42,051 bases of DNA from DATGLE01 sp035294325 (GCA_035294325.1 DATGLE010000046.1:1-42051); one strand, 5' to 3'. Shown: positions 1-7,872, numbered from the stretch's first letter. The notes: generated by a model not told the origin, from the sequence alone. Made by a program: numbers and translations.

Positions 1-287
1 AGCGGGACGGTCTTGGAGTTGGGCGCGAAGGTAATCAGGAGGCGGAGAAAGGTGCCAACATCGATATGCTTGAGCACAAAATCGCCGAAAAGCTCGACGG
101 GCGTGGGAATGCCGGCCACGAGTCGCAATATGCCCATGAGCACGACGGTAAGCAAGCTGGCCGCCAGCCCGGCTCCCGGCGCGAGCAGCAGGTTAATAAA
201 AAGTGTACGGCGCTTCGTATAGTCATTAGAAGAGACGGTGGGCGACGGTACGTTATTTTCTCCGGCTTTTGAGCGCATATCCTGCAT
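1..287 (-). CDS. Membrane-anchored protein, probable molybdopterin-dependent oxidoreductase (5' part only)
   Basis: The open frame starts at the ATG complementary to 285-287 and runs off the left edge, giving 95 codons and no stop. A GAGG ribosome site sits about 8 nt upstream of the ATG. Residues 1-30 are polar, residues about 31-60 form one strongly hydrophobic segment (INLLLAPGAGLAAS onward), and a GIPTPVELFGD motif follows. That arrangement, a membrane segment then a G-[IV]-P-T-x-x-E-L-F-G-D motif, matches the N-terminal membrane part of sulfite-oxidase-like molybdopterin oxidoreductases in Chloroflexota and Actinobacteria as I remember them. The catalytic Moco domain would lie outside the window, so the function is inferred from the N-terminus alone. 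Another anchored membrane protein is possible. Confidence 0.5.
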   Translation of the reverse strand, partial: MQDMRSKAGENNVPSPTVSSNDYTKRRTLFINLLLAPGAGLAASLLTVVLMGILRLVAGIPTPVELFGDFVLKHIDVGTFLRLLITFAPNSKTVP

Positions 288-440
288 GATCTATCCTCAA
301 TAAAAAGTGAAAAAGCGACGGAATACATAATCTTATATATTCTTTTCGTCTCACGTTATATACGGTGGATTTTTACCAGATTCGGTCAGGAAATTGATTC
401 TATGTTTCCAACGATCAAGCTCGGCAATGCCAGAATCGCC

Positions 441-701
441 TGTAGGGGCGCTGCGAGGGGCAGCGAGCTAGCTCGCTGCTCGTCTGTAATCCAGTGAGGA
501 ACAAATGGTCTTCGCAATCTTTCCGCCGCTTTGGGAGAAGTTTCTGATCCTGCGGCCAGGAGTGAATTCTTGCAATTACCCCGTCATCCTCTTGAAAGTG
601 TACGAAATGGAGCAGAAAAAGCACTCAGGCGTATCCCTTAGAGCACCGGGGCGTGGTAGGGACGGGCTTACTCGCACTATCGCGCTCGTAGCACCCCTAC
701 A
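441..701. repeat. Imperfect inverted repeat with a perfect 20-bp palindrome in a gene-free gap
   Basis: The gap between the first two genes (288-706) holds no convincing gene. It contains TGTAGGGGCGCTGCGAG at 441-457 and its near reverse complement at 685-701 (15 of 17 match). A perfect self-complementary 20-mer at 460-479 is centred on AGCT. No T-run follows, so a simple terminator is unlikely. The TGTAGGGGCG start resembles the AGGGGCGAAGCCCCT core of the hairpin at 40365-40411. It may be a small non-autonomous repeat. Confidence 0.55.
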
Positions 702-706
702 GCTTC

Positions 707-2194
707 CTAACATTCCTTCCTGATGTTCATCTGCGTGGATATGTCCCGAAGAAGATCTTTAAGTGATCCTCTCGTTGCCCGGACGCCAACTATGGCGGCG
801 AGTGCCAGGCCCGCCAGCGGCACATAGTAAGCCAGAATATAGTAGATATCCCAGTGATGGAGGCTATCGAAAACGTAGGAGCTTATCGAGATGAAGGCAA
901 AATACCAGGCCAGCGCCGCCGCCAGGCCGCGAGCGTTGATCCCATCTCCGCGCGTCCAGAGCGGCCCGAGCAGGACCGCTGCCCAGGGCAGGAGCGCGGT
1001 TGTGTACCAGGGGAAAATGTGCGTGGAGACCGCGAAGATAGCGGCCAGCAGGAGCAGCGTCGCAGCCTCGGGGCTGATGCGCTGGCGAATACGCTGGATC
1101 AGCACGGCCAGCGCTGTCGCACCAACTACTGTCAGGTCGGCGAGGTAGGTCAGGATCAGCGTCGTCCTGGTATTGAAGCGGGCATAGGCGCTGATCTGAT
1201 CCATAACGAGCGGGACAATACCGGCGTTGTGGGCGTGTTCGCTGGCATAGGTGCCAAAGAAGCCGAGGATCTGTCCGTGCCCCAGGATGATATAGGGAAT
1301 GTAGGCTGCGATGATGGTTGCGATACAGGTAGCGAGGAGCGCCCGGTCACGGCGGCGCATCAAGGCGAGCAGCAGGACGATAGGATAGATTTTTGTCAGC
1401 GCGGCCATGCCAATCAGAAAGCCGGTCAGGACGCGCGCCCCGCGCCACTGGCTCAGGGACGTGAGCACGGCCAGCGTCATGAAGGCGAGCGTGCTGGCGT
1501 CGAGATGCCCCTGGATGGCGAACTCGACGATGGGCAGCGGACACCAGGCGTAGAGGATGCAGCGGGAGGGATCGAGTCCCCGCCGCTTCAACAGGAGGGC
1601 CAGCGCGACGCAGGTAACGATGTCCAGGAGCAGGAAGATGGCTTTGAGCACAAACAGGTTGCTGGGCGCGATAAGATAGCTCAGCAGGTAGATGGCCTGC
1701 GCCCCCGGCGGGTAGATCGTCGGCACGTTGCGAAAACGACTGTTGTCGTAAATGAAGTCGCGCAGGTACATCAGGTGCGAATCGTTGGGACTGTACACAT
1801 AGGGACTGTAGCCGTGCAGCGTCACCCGCGCATCCCAGAGGTAGCGCCAGGAGTCGTGCGAGAGATCAGGCGGTATGGGCAGCAGCAGCGTGCGCAGCAC
1901 ACATGCTCCGACCAGAATCAGCCCCAGTTCGCTCCACTGCCGGCGGTCCGTTGGAGCAGGCGTCGCCAGCACAATGAGGCAGGCGGCAAGATATGGCGCG
2001 AAGCCGAGCATCCAGAGTGGCACGAAGGGTATTACCGGACCATCGGGCGGCGGGGCTTTCTGCGCCAGCAGTATCGTGTAGCCAACGGCGAGCAGCAGCA
2101 GCGCACACAACGCCGGAAAGCGCCAGCGGCCCTGCCGGCCGGGCGCTTCGAGGTGCAGTTCCTGTGGTGGGCGCGAAGCCTGGGCTATCGACAT
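707..2194 (-). CDS. GT-C fold membrane glycosyltransferase, GT87/DUF2029-like
   Basis: This 495-aa polytopic protein has about 11-13 hydrophobic segments; the first follows a basic N-terminus. The first extracytoplasmic loop carries DLSHDSWRYLWDARV followed by GYSPY. This corresponds to the acidic-rich D-x-x-R-Y-x-W-D-[GA]-R-V motif of polyprenol-phosphate-mannose-dependent transferases (GT87/MptA-like), where the Asp is thought to be catalytic. A second loop has NVPTIYPPGAQ. Such enzymes move a sugar from a lipid-phosphate donor to an acceptor on the outer face of the membrane. Donor and acceptor cannot be read from the sequence. A GGGAAAGGGAAG ribosome site precedes the ATG. The gene stands alone, with a repeat-rich upstream region. 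Confidence 0.8.
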   Translation of the reverse strand: MSIAQASRPPQELHLEAPGRQGRWRFPALCALLLLAVGYTILLAQKAPPPDGPVIPFVPLWMLGFAPYLAACLIVLATPAPTDRRQWSELGLILVGACVLRTLLLPIPPDLSHDSWRYLWDARVTLHGYSPYVYSPNDSHLMYLRDFIYDNSRFRNVPTIYPPGAQAIYLLSYLIAPSNLFVLKAIFLLLDIVTCVALALLLKRRGLDPSRCILYAWCPLPIVEFAIQGHLDASTLAFMTLAVLTSLSQWRGARVLTGFLIGMAALTKIYPIVLLLALMRRRDRALLATCIATIIAAYIPYIILGHGQILGFFGTYASEHAHNAGIVPLVMDQISAYARFNTRTTLILTYLADLTVVGATALAVLIQRIRQRISPEAATLLLLAAIFAVSTHIFPWYTTALLPWAAVLLGPLWTRGDGINARGLAAALAWYFAFISISSYVFDSLHHWDIYYILAYYVPLAGLALAAIVGVRATRGSLKDLLRDISTQMNIRKEC

Positions 2195-2214
2195 CTATTC
2201 TTCCCTTTCCCAAA

Positions 2215-2330
2215 AAATATATGCTGATTTCTGGCATAAATATATGCTGATTTCTGGCATAAGCGCTTATGAGCAGCGCCGGCGCCCTCTGACGTATACT
2301 TCGAGCAGCGTCGGCGCCCTCTGACGTATA
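2215..2330. repeat. Two consecutive tandem duplications upstream of the glycosyltransferase gene
   Basis: A 23-bp unit beginning AAATATATGCTGATTT occurs twice back to back (2215-2237 and 2238-2260), identical in both copies. It is followed by a 28-bp unit (GAGCAGCG, then C or T, then CGGCGCCC and on to GACGTATA) at 2271-2298 and 2303-2330, differing at one base. The second copy runs directly into the long hairpin at 2326. The unit type changes abruptly, which suggests repeated local slippage or template switching. Confidence 0.8.
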
Positions 2331-2403
2331 GTATGTTATGCCCAGGCGCGAAGCGCCTGGGCATAACATACTATACATTCCATGCGCGGCGGAGCCGCGC
2401 GAA
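2326..2403. repeat. Fold-back element A: 24-bp perfect arms, GAA loop, GC-rich tail hairpin
   Basis: Positions 2326-2349 and 2353-2376 are perfectly complementary, with the loop GAA at 2350-2352 and the core GGCGCGAAGCGCC. A second small hairpin follows: GCGCGGC at 2384-2390, loop GGA, then GCCGCGC to 2400 and GAAG. The same architecture recurs at 19688, 22995, 32562 and 37102 with unrelated long arms. No T-run flanks it. Confidence 0.8.
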
Positions 2404-2490
2404 GGCCGGCGCCAGAGAGTGAGACCAATCTGATTGTTAAAATGGCTCTCCTTTCTACACGCAGACACACATCTTTTGTTTACAGGTTGC

Positions 2491-3267
2491 TCACGCTGTA
2501 CTGCTCTCGATCTCGACGGGGCGAGCTGCGGAGGGCGCGGGCTGCTCGCGGAAGTGCGGCATCACCTCTTTTGCCATCATCTCCTGGTTGCGCAGGACCA
2601 GGTAATCGGGCATTTCTCCAGTGTGGCCGCCCGTGACCAGCATCCCCGCATGCAGCACGTCGGTATAATAACTCAGCTTCTCGATGATCGTGGCAGGGCT
2701 GCCCGCGATGACCACGCCAGTATCGACCAGTTCCTTGAAGGTTTTGGCGCCGCCGCCGAAGCTGGCATTGTTTTCGATCATCGCCCTGACGCTCCTCACG
2801 CTCATATAGCCCGGCGGGATAAAAAACTCCGTGCGCACCTTCATCGCTTTCTGGAAGAGCCACATCATGTATCGTTCGCCGTCCTTCATCGCCTCCTCGT
2901 CGGTCTCGGCGATAACGCAGGGCACGCAGAAGGCCAGTTGTTCGGGCTGCGCCTCGTAGCCGTACTTCTCTTCGGCCAGGCGCCGGTACAGGTCGTAGGC
3001 GCGTTTGCGCTGCTCCATCGGCATAAACACGGTCATGTACGGATATTTGTGGCGCGCCGCGAAGTCGATGGTCTCCAGGCTCGCCGTGCCGGGCAGCCAG
3101 ATGGGCGGGTGCGGCTTCTGGATCGGGCGCGGCCAGATATTGACGTAGCGATAGTTGTAATGCTCGCCCTCGAAGGCAAAGGGGCCGGGCCGCGTCCAGG
3201 CTTCGATAATCAGGTCGTGGGCCTCGTCCATGCGTTCGCGGCTCAGCGTTGGCCTGATATTATAGCT
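2491..3267 (-). pseudogene. LLM-class flavin-dependent oxidoreductase, 3' fragment separated by the inserted element
   Basis: Read on the minus strand from the insertion point, this encodes the last 258 residues of a luciferase-like (F420- or flavin-dependent) monooxygenase. It begins at the shared SYNIRPTLSRER segment and includes WPRPIQKPHPPIWLPG, typical of this family, and GSPATIIEKL near the end. The other half (141 codons) lies at 18366-18788. The frames join exactly across the 5-bp core TAGCT as EYF-S-YNIRP. The rejoined protein would be about 398 aa, the usual size. In the present state this fragment has an in-frame TAG just inside the element (3271-3273). It could only start internally, for example at the ATG at 3231, and would lack the N-terminal half of the barrel, so it is almost certainly inactive. 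It would be restored on precise excision. Confidence 0.88.
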
Positions 3268-3284
3268 GTACTAATGGACACAAT
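3263..3284. other. attL: left attachment junction
   Basis: Host sequence ends in TAGCT (3263-3267). Element sequence follows as GTACTAATG, then GACACAAT. The same TAGCT stands at the right junction. The GACACAAT arm is the mirror of ATTGTGTC at the other end. It lies 20 nt from that arm in the rebuilt circle, with TAGCT spanning the centre. Confidence 0.8.
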
Positions 3285-3355
3285 GAACCTCTTTTACGCT
3301 GGTTTATAAAATAATACAGGCTGAAACCCTAGCCGTCAAAGTAGCCGGAAAGGGA

Positions 3356-4090
3356 GCGGCGCGAGTGTCCCAGGTTTTCCGCCTGGACGCTGCGCCGTCT
3401 CTTACGCGATTGAATGAGTACACCTGTTCTACTTGAGCGCGGCCCCTCCCCCCATTATTCAGGCTCGCACGCGGGGGCAGTCACGCGCCCGCCCCGGCCC
3501 CGCGTCCTCTCCACCTCCCCGGCCCTCGCCTCGCCGCCTGCCCGCGCTCGCGCCCCGGCCCCGCCTTTCCCCGCCTGCGCGGCGCGGCCATTCGCCGAGA
3601 CGCCCCGGCGCTCCCCGCCTCCCTTCCACCCATCCCACGCGCCCTGCGGGCGCGTGACTGCCCCCGCGTGCTACAGTGTACACGTCCGACAGTTTGCCCC
3701 ACCCCCGTAACTTTCGAGTTCGGTTTCGATAGGCACGGGTGCCGCCGATCTAATAGGCCCGCACGCCTCCGCTACGCTCCGGCGGCGTCCCTATTAGATC
3801 GACCTGGCACCCTCCGTTTCCGCCACTCGACCATTCCAGCGAAAATTGAAGCGTTTTGGTCTTCTCACATCGACCCCACCTACCTTTTCCGCCATCCCTC
3901 GCAGCTACCCTTACCGCCATCCAAATGATTTTAAAGCATAAAATGTAAAATAAATAATTCATAATAAACATTAAATATTGTGTATAACATAATTCATGGT
4001 GTTATATCTAACTAATAAAGATATTATTTAAAATAAGATGTTACAATAGTCAAAGATAACTAGCATATATCTTTTGTTCTGTATATCTTT
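3356..4090. repeat. Structured, C-rich then AT-rich left end of the element; no convincing gene
   Basis: From 3313 to 4995 I find no reliable gene. An imperfect GC-rich hairpin spans about 3356-3396. A perfect 25-bp inverted repeat (3467-3491 with 3647-3671, containing GGGGGCAGTCACGCGCCC) encloses about 155 nt of extremely C-rich top strand. A small hairpin ACGCGCCC/GGGCGCGT sits at 3637-3655. Another inverted repeat pairs GGTGCC plus CGATCTAATAGG (3738-3757) with 3790-3811. Then 3925-4090 switches abruptly to roughly 80 percent AT, with repeated AGATAT/TATCTTT motifs, and 4100-4200 is strongly pyrimidine-biased. The mix suggests a cis-acting region (origin, transfer site or promoter cluster) rather than coding sequence. 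Which one is unknown. Confidence 0.6.
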
Positions 4091-4495
4091 TAATGCGTTC
4101 TCCTTGCCTACGTCTCCCTACTCCACCCTGCCCTCCCGCAGAGATCCCCACCTACCTCTCCCTACCCTCCCTCTCTGTTCCCCCTGCTCACCAGGTAGAG
4201 TATGAGCAGAAGAGGAAGCGGGAACCCTGGCTGCTTTTCTTCGGGTACATACCTGAAAAGTCTTCGCGCCAATGGCTACTCGTTCCCTTCCTGGCAGGTT
4301 ACGCTAGACACCAACAGAATACCGCAGACCGGAAACGGGAGCGCCTTGCCCACTCTCGCGCAGATCCTTGCGACAAATTCGCCCATATCTGCTCAAAACC
4401 CGGTGCATAAGCCGATACACACCGCGAGGTACACCGTATCAGAGCGCCCACGCAGGAAACTTTACCTGTTTGCTCCATGCGAGCGGGAAAACTGC

Positions 4496-4670
4496 CTGAA
4501 CATCCGGTTTTTCTGAATCCCTTCCAGGTTTTTCAGGATGTTCAGTTTCTTTCCGGCTCGTGGTCTATCCAGAGGTCGTCACGGACCCATGTAAGGTTGC
4601 TCCGGTGACCATGTAGGGTTCATAGAGTACCCGGCTGTTGACCATCCAGGGTTCATAGAGTACCCGGCTG
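4496..4670. repeat. Stem-loop and 33-bp-period direct repeats upstream of the replication-like operon
   Basis: CTGAACATCC (4496-4505) pairs with 4536-4545 across a 30-nt loop, and TTTCTTT follows. Then a 31-nt unit starting GACCAT and ending AGAGTACCCGGCTG occurs at 4607-4637 and 4640-4670, differing only at GT versus CC after GACCAT. A weaker third copy lies near 4584-4606. The period is 33 bp. Position and spacing resemble iterons in front of a replication gene, but no sequence-family match is claimed. Confidence 0.6.
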
Positions 4671-4995
4671 GTTCCTGTCGAGTTCCGATGGTGAACCGGT
4701 TTGACAGGTCGGCCATATGCTACAAAGAAAAGTGGGACGACGCCCAAAGGCGAGCCGAATGTCAGGCAGAGTCATTTTTCGGAGTGAATTGATTTTCCGG
4801 CAGAAAGTGAGGTGAAAGCTCATACATATGGTCAACTTTTTCAGCTCCCATCATGGCAGAAGCCCGCCGCTTCTCCTGGTGATGCAGGAGGCAAAGTATC
4901 GAGAAAAGATGCGCACTTTTCTCCTCTCTTCTTCTCTGGTTTCGCGTATGCTTGAAAGAGAAGCAGTCATGCACACAAAGAAGGAGTTACCCCGT

Positions 4996-5715
4996 ATGCT
5001 TGACTATGACCAGGCTTCCGCAGAGAAGCCATCGCGCCTCAACAAAGGCGCACAATTGACCGCGCGTCTTGAGTCTGTCTGTAAGATCGACGCGGAGCAA
5101 GGCGCGTTGCGCTTCGATCAGATACAACGCTGGTTTGGCTTGCTCAGCCCCGACGCGCAGAAGATGAAAGAAGCCGGGATGCTCAGCGCCGAGCGCACCC
5201 GCAAAATCCTGCGGCCCTGGATTGACCAGGGGTTGCTGGCCTACAAAGTGTTTTATGTCGGTCAACGCGCCTGGCTCTGGCTCACGCCAAAGGGCCTCAA
5301 ATTCTTTGGTATCCCTTTGCGCTATTATGAGCCAACTCCCGGCAGCAATTTAGCTCACCTGTATGCCGTCAATAATCTACGCCTGTTGCTCGCTGTCCGC
5401 CGCCCTGCTGATGAGTGGCGCAGTGAGCGACTCTTACGCAGAGACAATCCGAAACAGTCCCATGTAGCCGATGCCGAAGTGGTCAGTCCCAACGGCACCG
5501 TGAAGGCCATCGAGTGTGAATTGAAGGTCAAGAATGAAACCTACCGGGAACGGGTGGTGTTCGACCTCGCAGCCAACAAGCGCTATAACGCCATCTGGTA
5601 CTTTGTGCCAGCGAATGTGAAAAGCGCGGTGGAGGCTGCCATTCACAAATTACCGGCAGAGCATCAAAAACGCTTTGCGTTCTATACGCTAGAAGGAGAA
5701 CCCTATTCCGCATGA
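4996..5715 (+). CDS. Replication-relaxation family protein
   Basis: The 239-aa product starts at the ATG preceded by AAGGAG at 9 nt; longer upstream starts are possible (4828 or 4969) but have weaker sites. Residues about 20-110 look like a winged helix (LTARLESVCKIDA, RFDQIQRWFGL, RTRKILRPWIDQGLL, WLTPKGLKFF). The C-terminal half has HVADAEVV, then AIECELKVKN, which fits the D...ExEhK pattern of PD-(D/E)XK-like nuclease folds. This layout matches the Replic_Relax family common on actinobacterial and Chloroflexota integrative elements and plasmids. Its biochemical role is not settled; DNA nicking or an accessory replication role is an inference. It is first in a three-gene run and overlaps the next gene by 4 nt (ATGA). 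Confidence 0.75.
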   Translation: MLDYDQASAEKPSRLNKGAQLTARLESVCKIDAEQGALRFDQIQRWFGLLSPDAQKMKEAGMLSAERTRKILRPWIDQGLLAYKVFYVGQRAWLWLTPKGLKFFGIPLRYYEPTPGSNLAHLYAVNNLRLLLAVRRPADEWRSERLLRRDNPKQSHVADAEVVSPNGTVKAIECELKVKNETYRERVVFDLAANKRYNAIWYFVPANVKSAVEAAIHKLPAEHQKRFAFYTLEGEPYSA

Positions 5716-6245
5716 GTATGCAGCAATCACCATCCTCGCAAGGGAGCGACAAAGGGATAGAACTGTTCGTGCTGGTGATCTGCCTGCTTGTGGCATGGCC
5801 CGCTGTGCTCTTGGGTCTCATCGCACGAGGGCTTATCAAGCGGCACACCATCGCGCCGTTTCCCTACTGGATCGGAGCCGGGGCACTTGGCGCTCTCGGA
5901 ACCATAGTGCTTCTGACCCGTCTCAATCCTTCCCCGTTTGTGCCTATCGTTGAGCAGGACCTTGTAGCGCTTCTCCTCCATCTCAGCATGGCAACCTTCC
6001 TGCACTTTGTGTATGGAGTGCTGCCCCTCTGGGAGCGCAGCGTGTTGGTCTTTCCCTGGTGCATCCTGTTGGCAGAACTGTTTAGCAAAAGGAGCTTGCA
6101 GAGCGACCTGCTCACTCAGGAGCGCCGCCGCCGCGCATGGCAAGCACGCCAAAGCCGGCGCGCGGCCCGCAAAGCGGCGAAGGCCCCCGACCAGATCAAC
6201 GGGCAGGCAGTTCTAGGGGTCTTGATCGACGATCCCAACCAGTAA
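5712..6245 (+). CDS. Small polytopic membrane protein of the element
   Basis: The 177-aa product has hydrophobic stretches at residues about 15-40 (LFVLVICLLVAWPAVLLGLI), 52-70, 83-105 and 108-130. The C-terminal tail is highly basic (RRRRAWQARQSRRAARKAAK). Four membrane passes with a positive cytosolic tail are likely. I recognise no family. Its ATG overlaps the stop of the replication-relaxation gene (ATGA), so the two are probably translationally coupled. The TraG-like ATPase gene follows 76 nt downstream. By position it could be a membrane partner of that ATPase, but nothing in its sequence proves this. Confidence 0.7.
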   Translation: MSMQQSPSSQGSDKGIELFVLVICLLVAWPAVLLGLIARGLIKRHTIAPFPYWIGAGALGALGTIVLLTRLNPSPFVPIVEQDLVALLLHLSMATFLHFVYGVLPLWERSVLVFPWCILLAELFSKRSLQSDLLTQERRRRAWQARQSRRAARKAAKAPDQINGQAVLGVLIDDPNQ

Positions 6246-6321
6246 TCGAGTTGTTGTTATCTACCTCTCCTCTCAACCGGTTGTCACGAGGAGAGGCACA
6301 GATCCAAAGGAGAAAGAATCG

Positions 6322-7560
6322 ATGCCAAACACCTCGTTTCTTGACCATGACTGGTTTTTTCTTCCGCTGCCGGTCATCAGCCGGCCAAGCGTGGTCATTG
6401 GGGAAGGTGGGAGCGGCAAAACCGAAACCTTGCTCAAAATCGCCTCCCTGGTGGCACGCATCTACGGTTTCGATATCATCTATATCGATGCCAAAGGGGA
6501 TGATGACCTGGCCGCCCGCTTCGTGGCGACGATGCGCAAGGCGGGCAAGCAGCGTATTAAACTGTTTCCGACCAGTCCCTATTATGGCTGGACCGGCGAT
6601 ACCCGCGCCCTCTATAACCGGCTCATGGCTGTGCAGACCTATAGCGAGCCGTATTATGAAAACATGGCGAGCATGATGCTGGACCTGGCCTTGCACGCGC
6701 CGGGCTACACTCCCAGGAGCAGTAATGAACTCCTGCGCAATTTGACGCTGGACCTGTTGAAAATCCGCTATCGAGGGGAGCCGGAGCAAGACGAGCTAGA
6801 GCGCATCAAGCCCGAAGATGCCAACGGCGTCTACAACCGCTACCGCGCCTTTTTCCGTGCCCTGCATGGCAAGCTGGATGCTGGCTTCATCTTTGATGAG
6901 ACGGACGCCGCGTATATCAAGCTGGATACCGTCGCCTTTGCCAAAGAAGCCAGCAGCATCGGGCGTTACCTGGTCGAAGAATTGGCCCACTATGTCACAG
7001 TACGCAAGCCACGCAGCAGACGTGTGCTTATCATTATCGACGAGGTATCGGCCCTTGCCATTGAACACATTGCCGACCTGTCCGAGCGGTTACGGTCCTT
7101 TGGGGGAGCGGTGATGCTGGCGGCACAGAGCGAGGAAGGACTTGCCAGGACCCAGGACGAGCGCACCCGCATTCTCAAGACCTCGCACCTGCTCATCTTG
7201 CATACCAGCAACGCCCCGGAAAGGCTGATCGAGCGGGCAGGTAAGCACAAGGCGGTACAGACGGGATGGAGTATGCACGGCGAGGAAGGAACCGGCTATG
7301 CGACAGTGAGTATGAGGGATGAGTACCTGATCCCGCCCGATGACGCTCGCCGTCTGGGTGTCGGAGAATGTTTCATCATCTGTCAGGGGACCGGCTACAA
7401 GATCCATGTCGCCCCAGTGCAGCTCGATGCCGCAAGCTTGCAAGAGGCACAGGCATACATTGAGCAAGAGGCACGCGACAGCCAGCAGCAGGCGAGCACA
7501 AGCCCGCAGGCGCCCGCCGACCAGGACCAGGACGAAGCAGACGCCCCCGATCTGCTCTAA
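6322..7560 (+). CDS. TraG/HerA-FtsK-superfamily ATPase (coupling-protein-like)
   Basis: The 412-aa protein has Walker A GEGGSGKT at residues 27-34, YIDAKGDDD at about 54-62, Walker B RVLIIIDEVS at about 234-243 and a conserved Gln in LAAQS at 269. This order and the YIDAKGD signature fit DNA-pumping ATPases of conjugation (TraG/TraD/VirD4 and TraM-recognition domains). It lacks the N-terminal membrane anchor of classical coupling proteins; the membrane protein just upstream may supply that. The Gln-, Ala- and Asp-rich C-terminus is probably disordered. AAAGGAG lies 11 nt before the ATG. Transcription ends at the hairpin directly after the stop. It could instead pump DNA during element replication or segregation. 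Confidence 0.75.
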   Translation: MPNTSFLDHDWFFLPLPVISRPSVVIGEGGSGKTETLLKIASLVARIYGFDIIYIDAKGDDDLAARFVATMRKAGKQRIKLFPTSPYYGWTGDTRALYNRLMAVQTYSEPYYENMASMMLDLALHAPGYTPRSSNELLRNLTLDLLKIRYRGEPEQDELERIKPEDANGVYNRYRAFFRALHGKLDAGFIFDETDAAYIKLDTVAFAKEASSIGRYLVEELAHYVTVRKPRSRRVLIIIDEVSALAIEHIADLSERLRSFGGAVMLAAQSEEGLARTQDERTRILKTSHLLILHTSNAPERLIERAGKHKAVQTGWSMHGEEGTGYATVSMRDEYLIPPDDARRLGVGECFIICQGTGYKIHVAPVQLDAASLQEAQAYIEQEARDSQQQASTSPQAPADQDQDEADAPDLL

Positions 7561-7571
7561 TCAGCAGACAG

Positions 7572-7609
7572 CAAGCCCGATAGGAAATCACCCTATCGGG
7601 CTTGTTTTT
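7572..7609 (+). terminator. Rho-independent terminator of the ATPase operon
   Basis: A perfect 13-bp stem (CAAGCCCGATAGG at 7572-7584 with 7592-7604) and a 7-nt loop are followed by TTTTT. It starts 11 nt after the ATPase stop codon. Confidence 0.9.
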
Positions 7610-7716
7610 CAATCGCGCCCGTGCGCCCCCGGCCTTTTCGCCACAAAGACGAGCAGTGGAGCTATTATTATCTGAATCGGTTTCAATCGCACCCGCGCGT
7701 CCCCGGCCTTTTTGCC
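7607..7716. repeat. Pair of 36-bp direct repeats with a 74-bp period
   Basis: TTTCAATCGC, then G or A, then CCCG and on to CCCCGGCCTTTT, then C or T, then GCC occurs at 7607-7642 and 7681-7716, with 4 differences in 36. The 38 bp between them are unrelated sequence. Repeat and spacer lengths and the (G)TTTCAATC start resemble a CRISPR repeat-spacer-repeat. However, only two copies exist, the repeats are not identical, and there are no cas genes in the window. A decayed mini-array or an unrelated dispersed repeat are both possible. Confidence 0.6.
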
Positions 7717-7825
7717 TCCTACTCCGGTAGTATAGTATGGAAAGCCGATCCATGCAAGTATTTCCGAGAATCGCCTTTTTGGGGAAGTATATGGCTGAGT
7801 TCAATACCAGCGTTTTACCATAACT

Positions 7826-7855
7826 TATCCACATCCTTTGATGAGTTATCCACAC
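7826..7855 (+). other. Two perfect DnaA boxes
   Basis: TTATCCACA occurs at 7826-7834 and again at 7847-7855, same orientation, 21 bp apart, in the gap between the ATPase and methyltransferase genes. Both match the classical DnaA consensus exactly. Two in 30 bp is unlikely by chance and suggests a replication origin or DnaA-responsive control point for the element. Confidence 0.7.
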
Positions 7856-7872
7856 TCCTCTTGAGCATGAAC

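Noticed and set aside
854..2227. Long plus-strand open frame opposite the glycosyltransferase gene
   Set aside because: It is antisense to a clear membrane protein gene, is Gln-, Arg- and Asp-rich, has no domain, and arises from GC-rich codon structure.
3414..3710. Pro-, Ala- and Arg-rich open frames in the C-rich block
   Set aside because: All six frames are open because the DNA lacks A and T; there is no ribosome site and no plausible protein composition.
4093..4516. Overlapping open frames of about 105 codons in the left end of the element
   Set aside because: Two frames compete, neither has a good ribosome site or a domain, and direct repeats and a stem-loop follow. Listed only as gene-free sequence.
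4565..4747. Minus-strand frame encoding a peptide repeat (RVLYEP units)
   Set aside because: The repeat simply reflects the 33-bp DNA period; there is no ribosome site or family.
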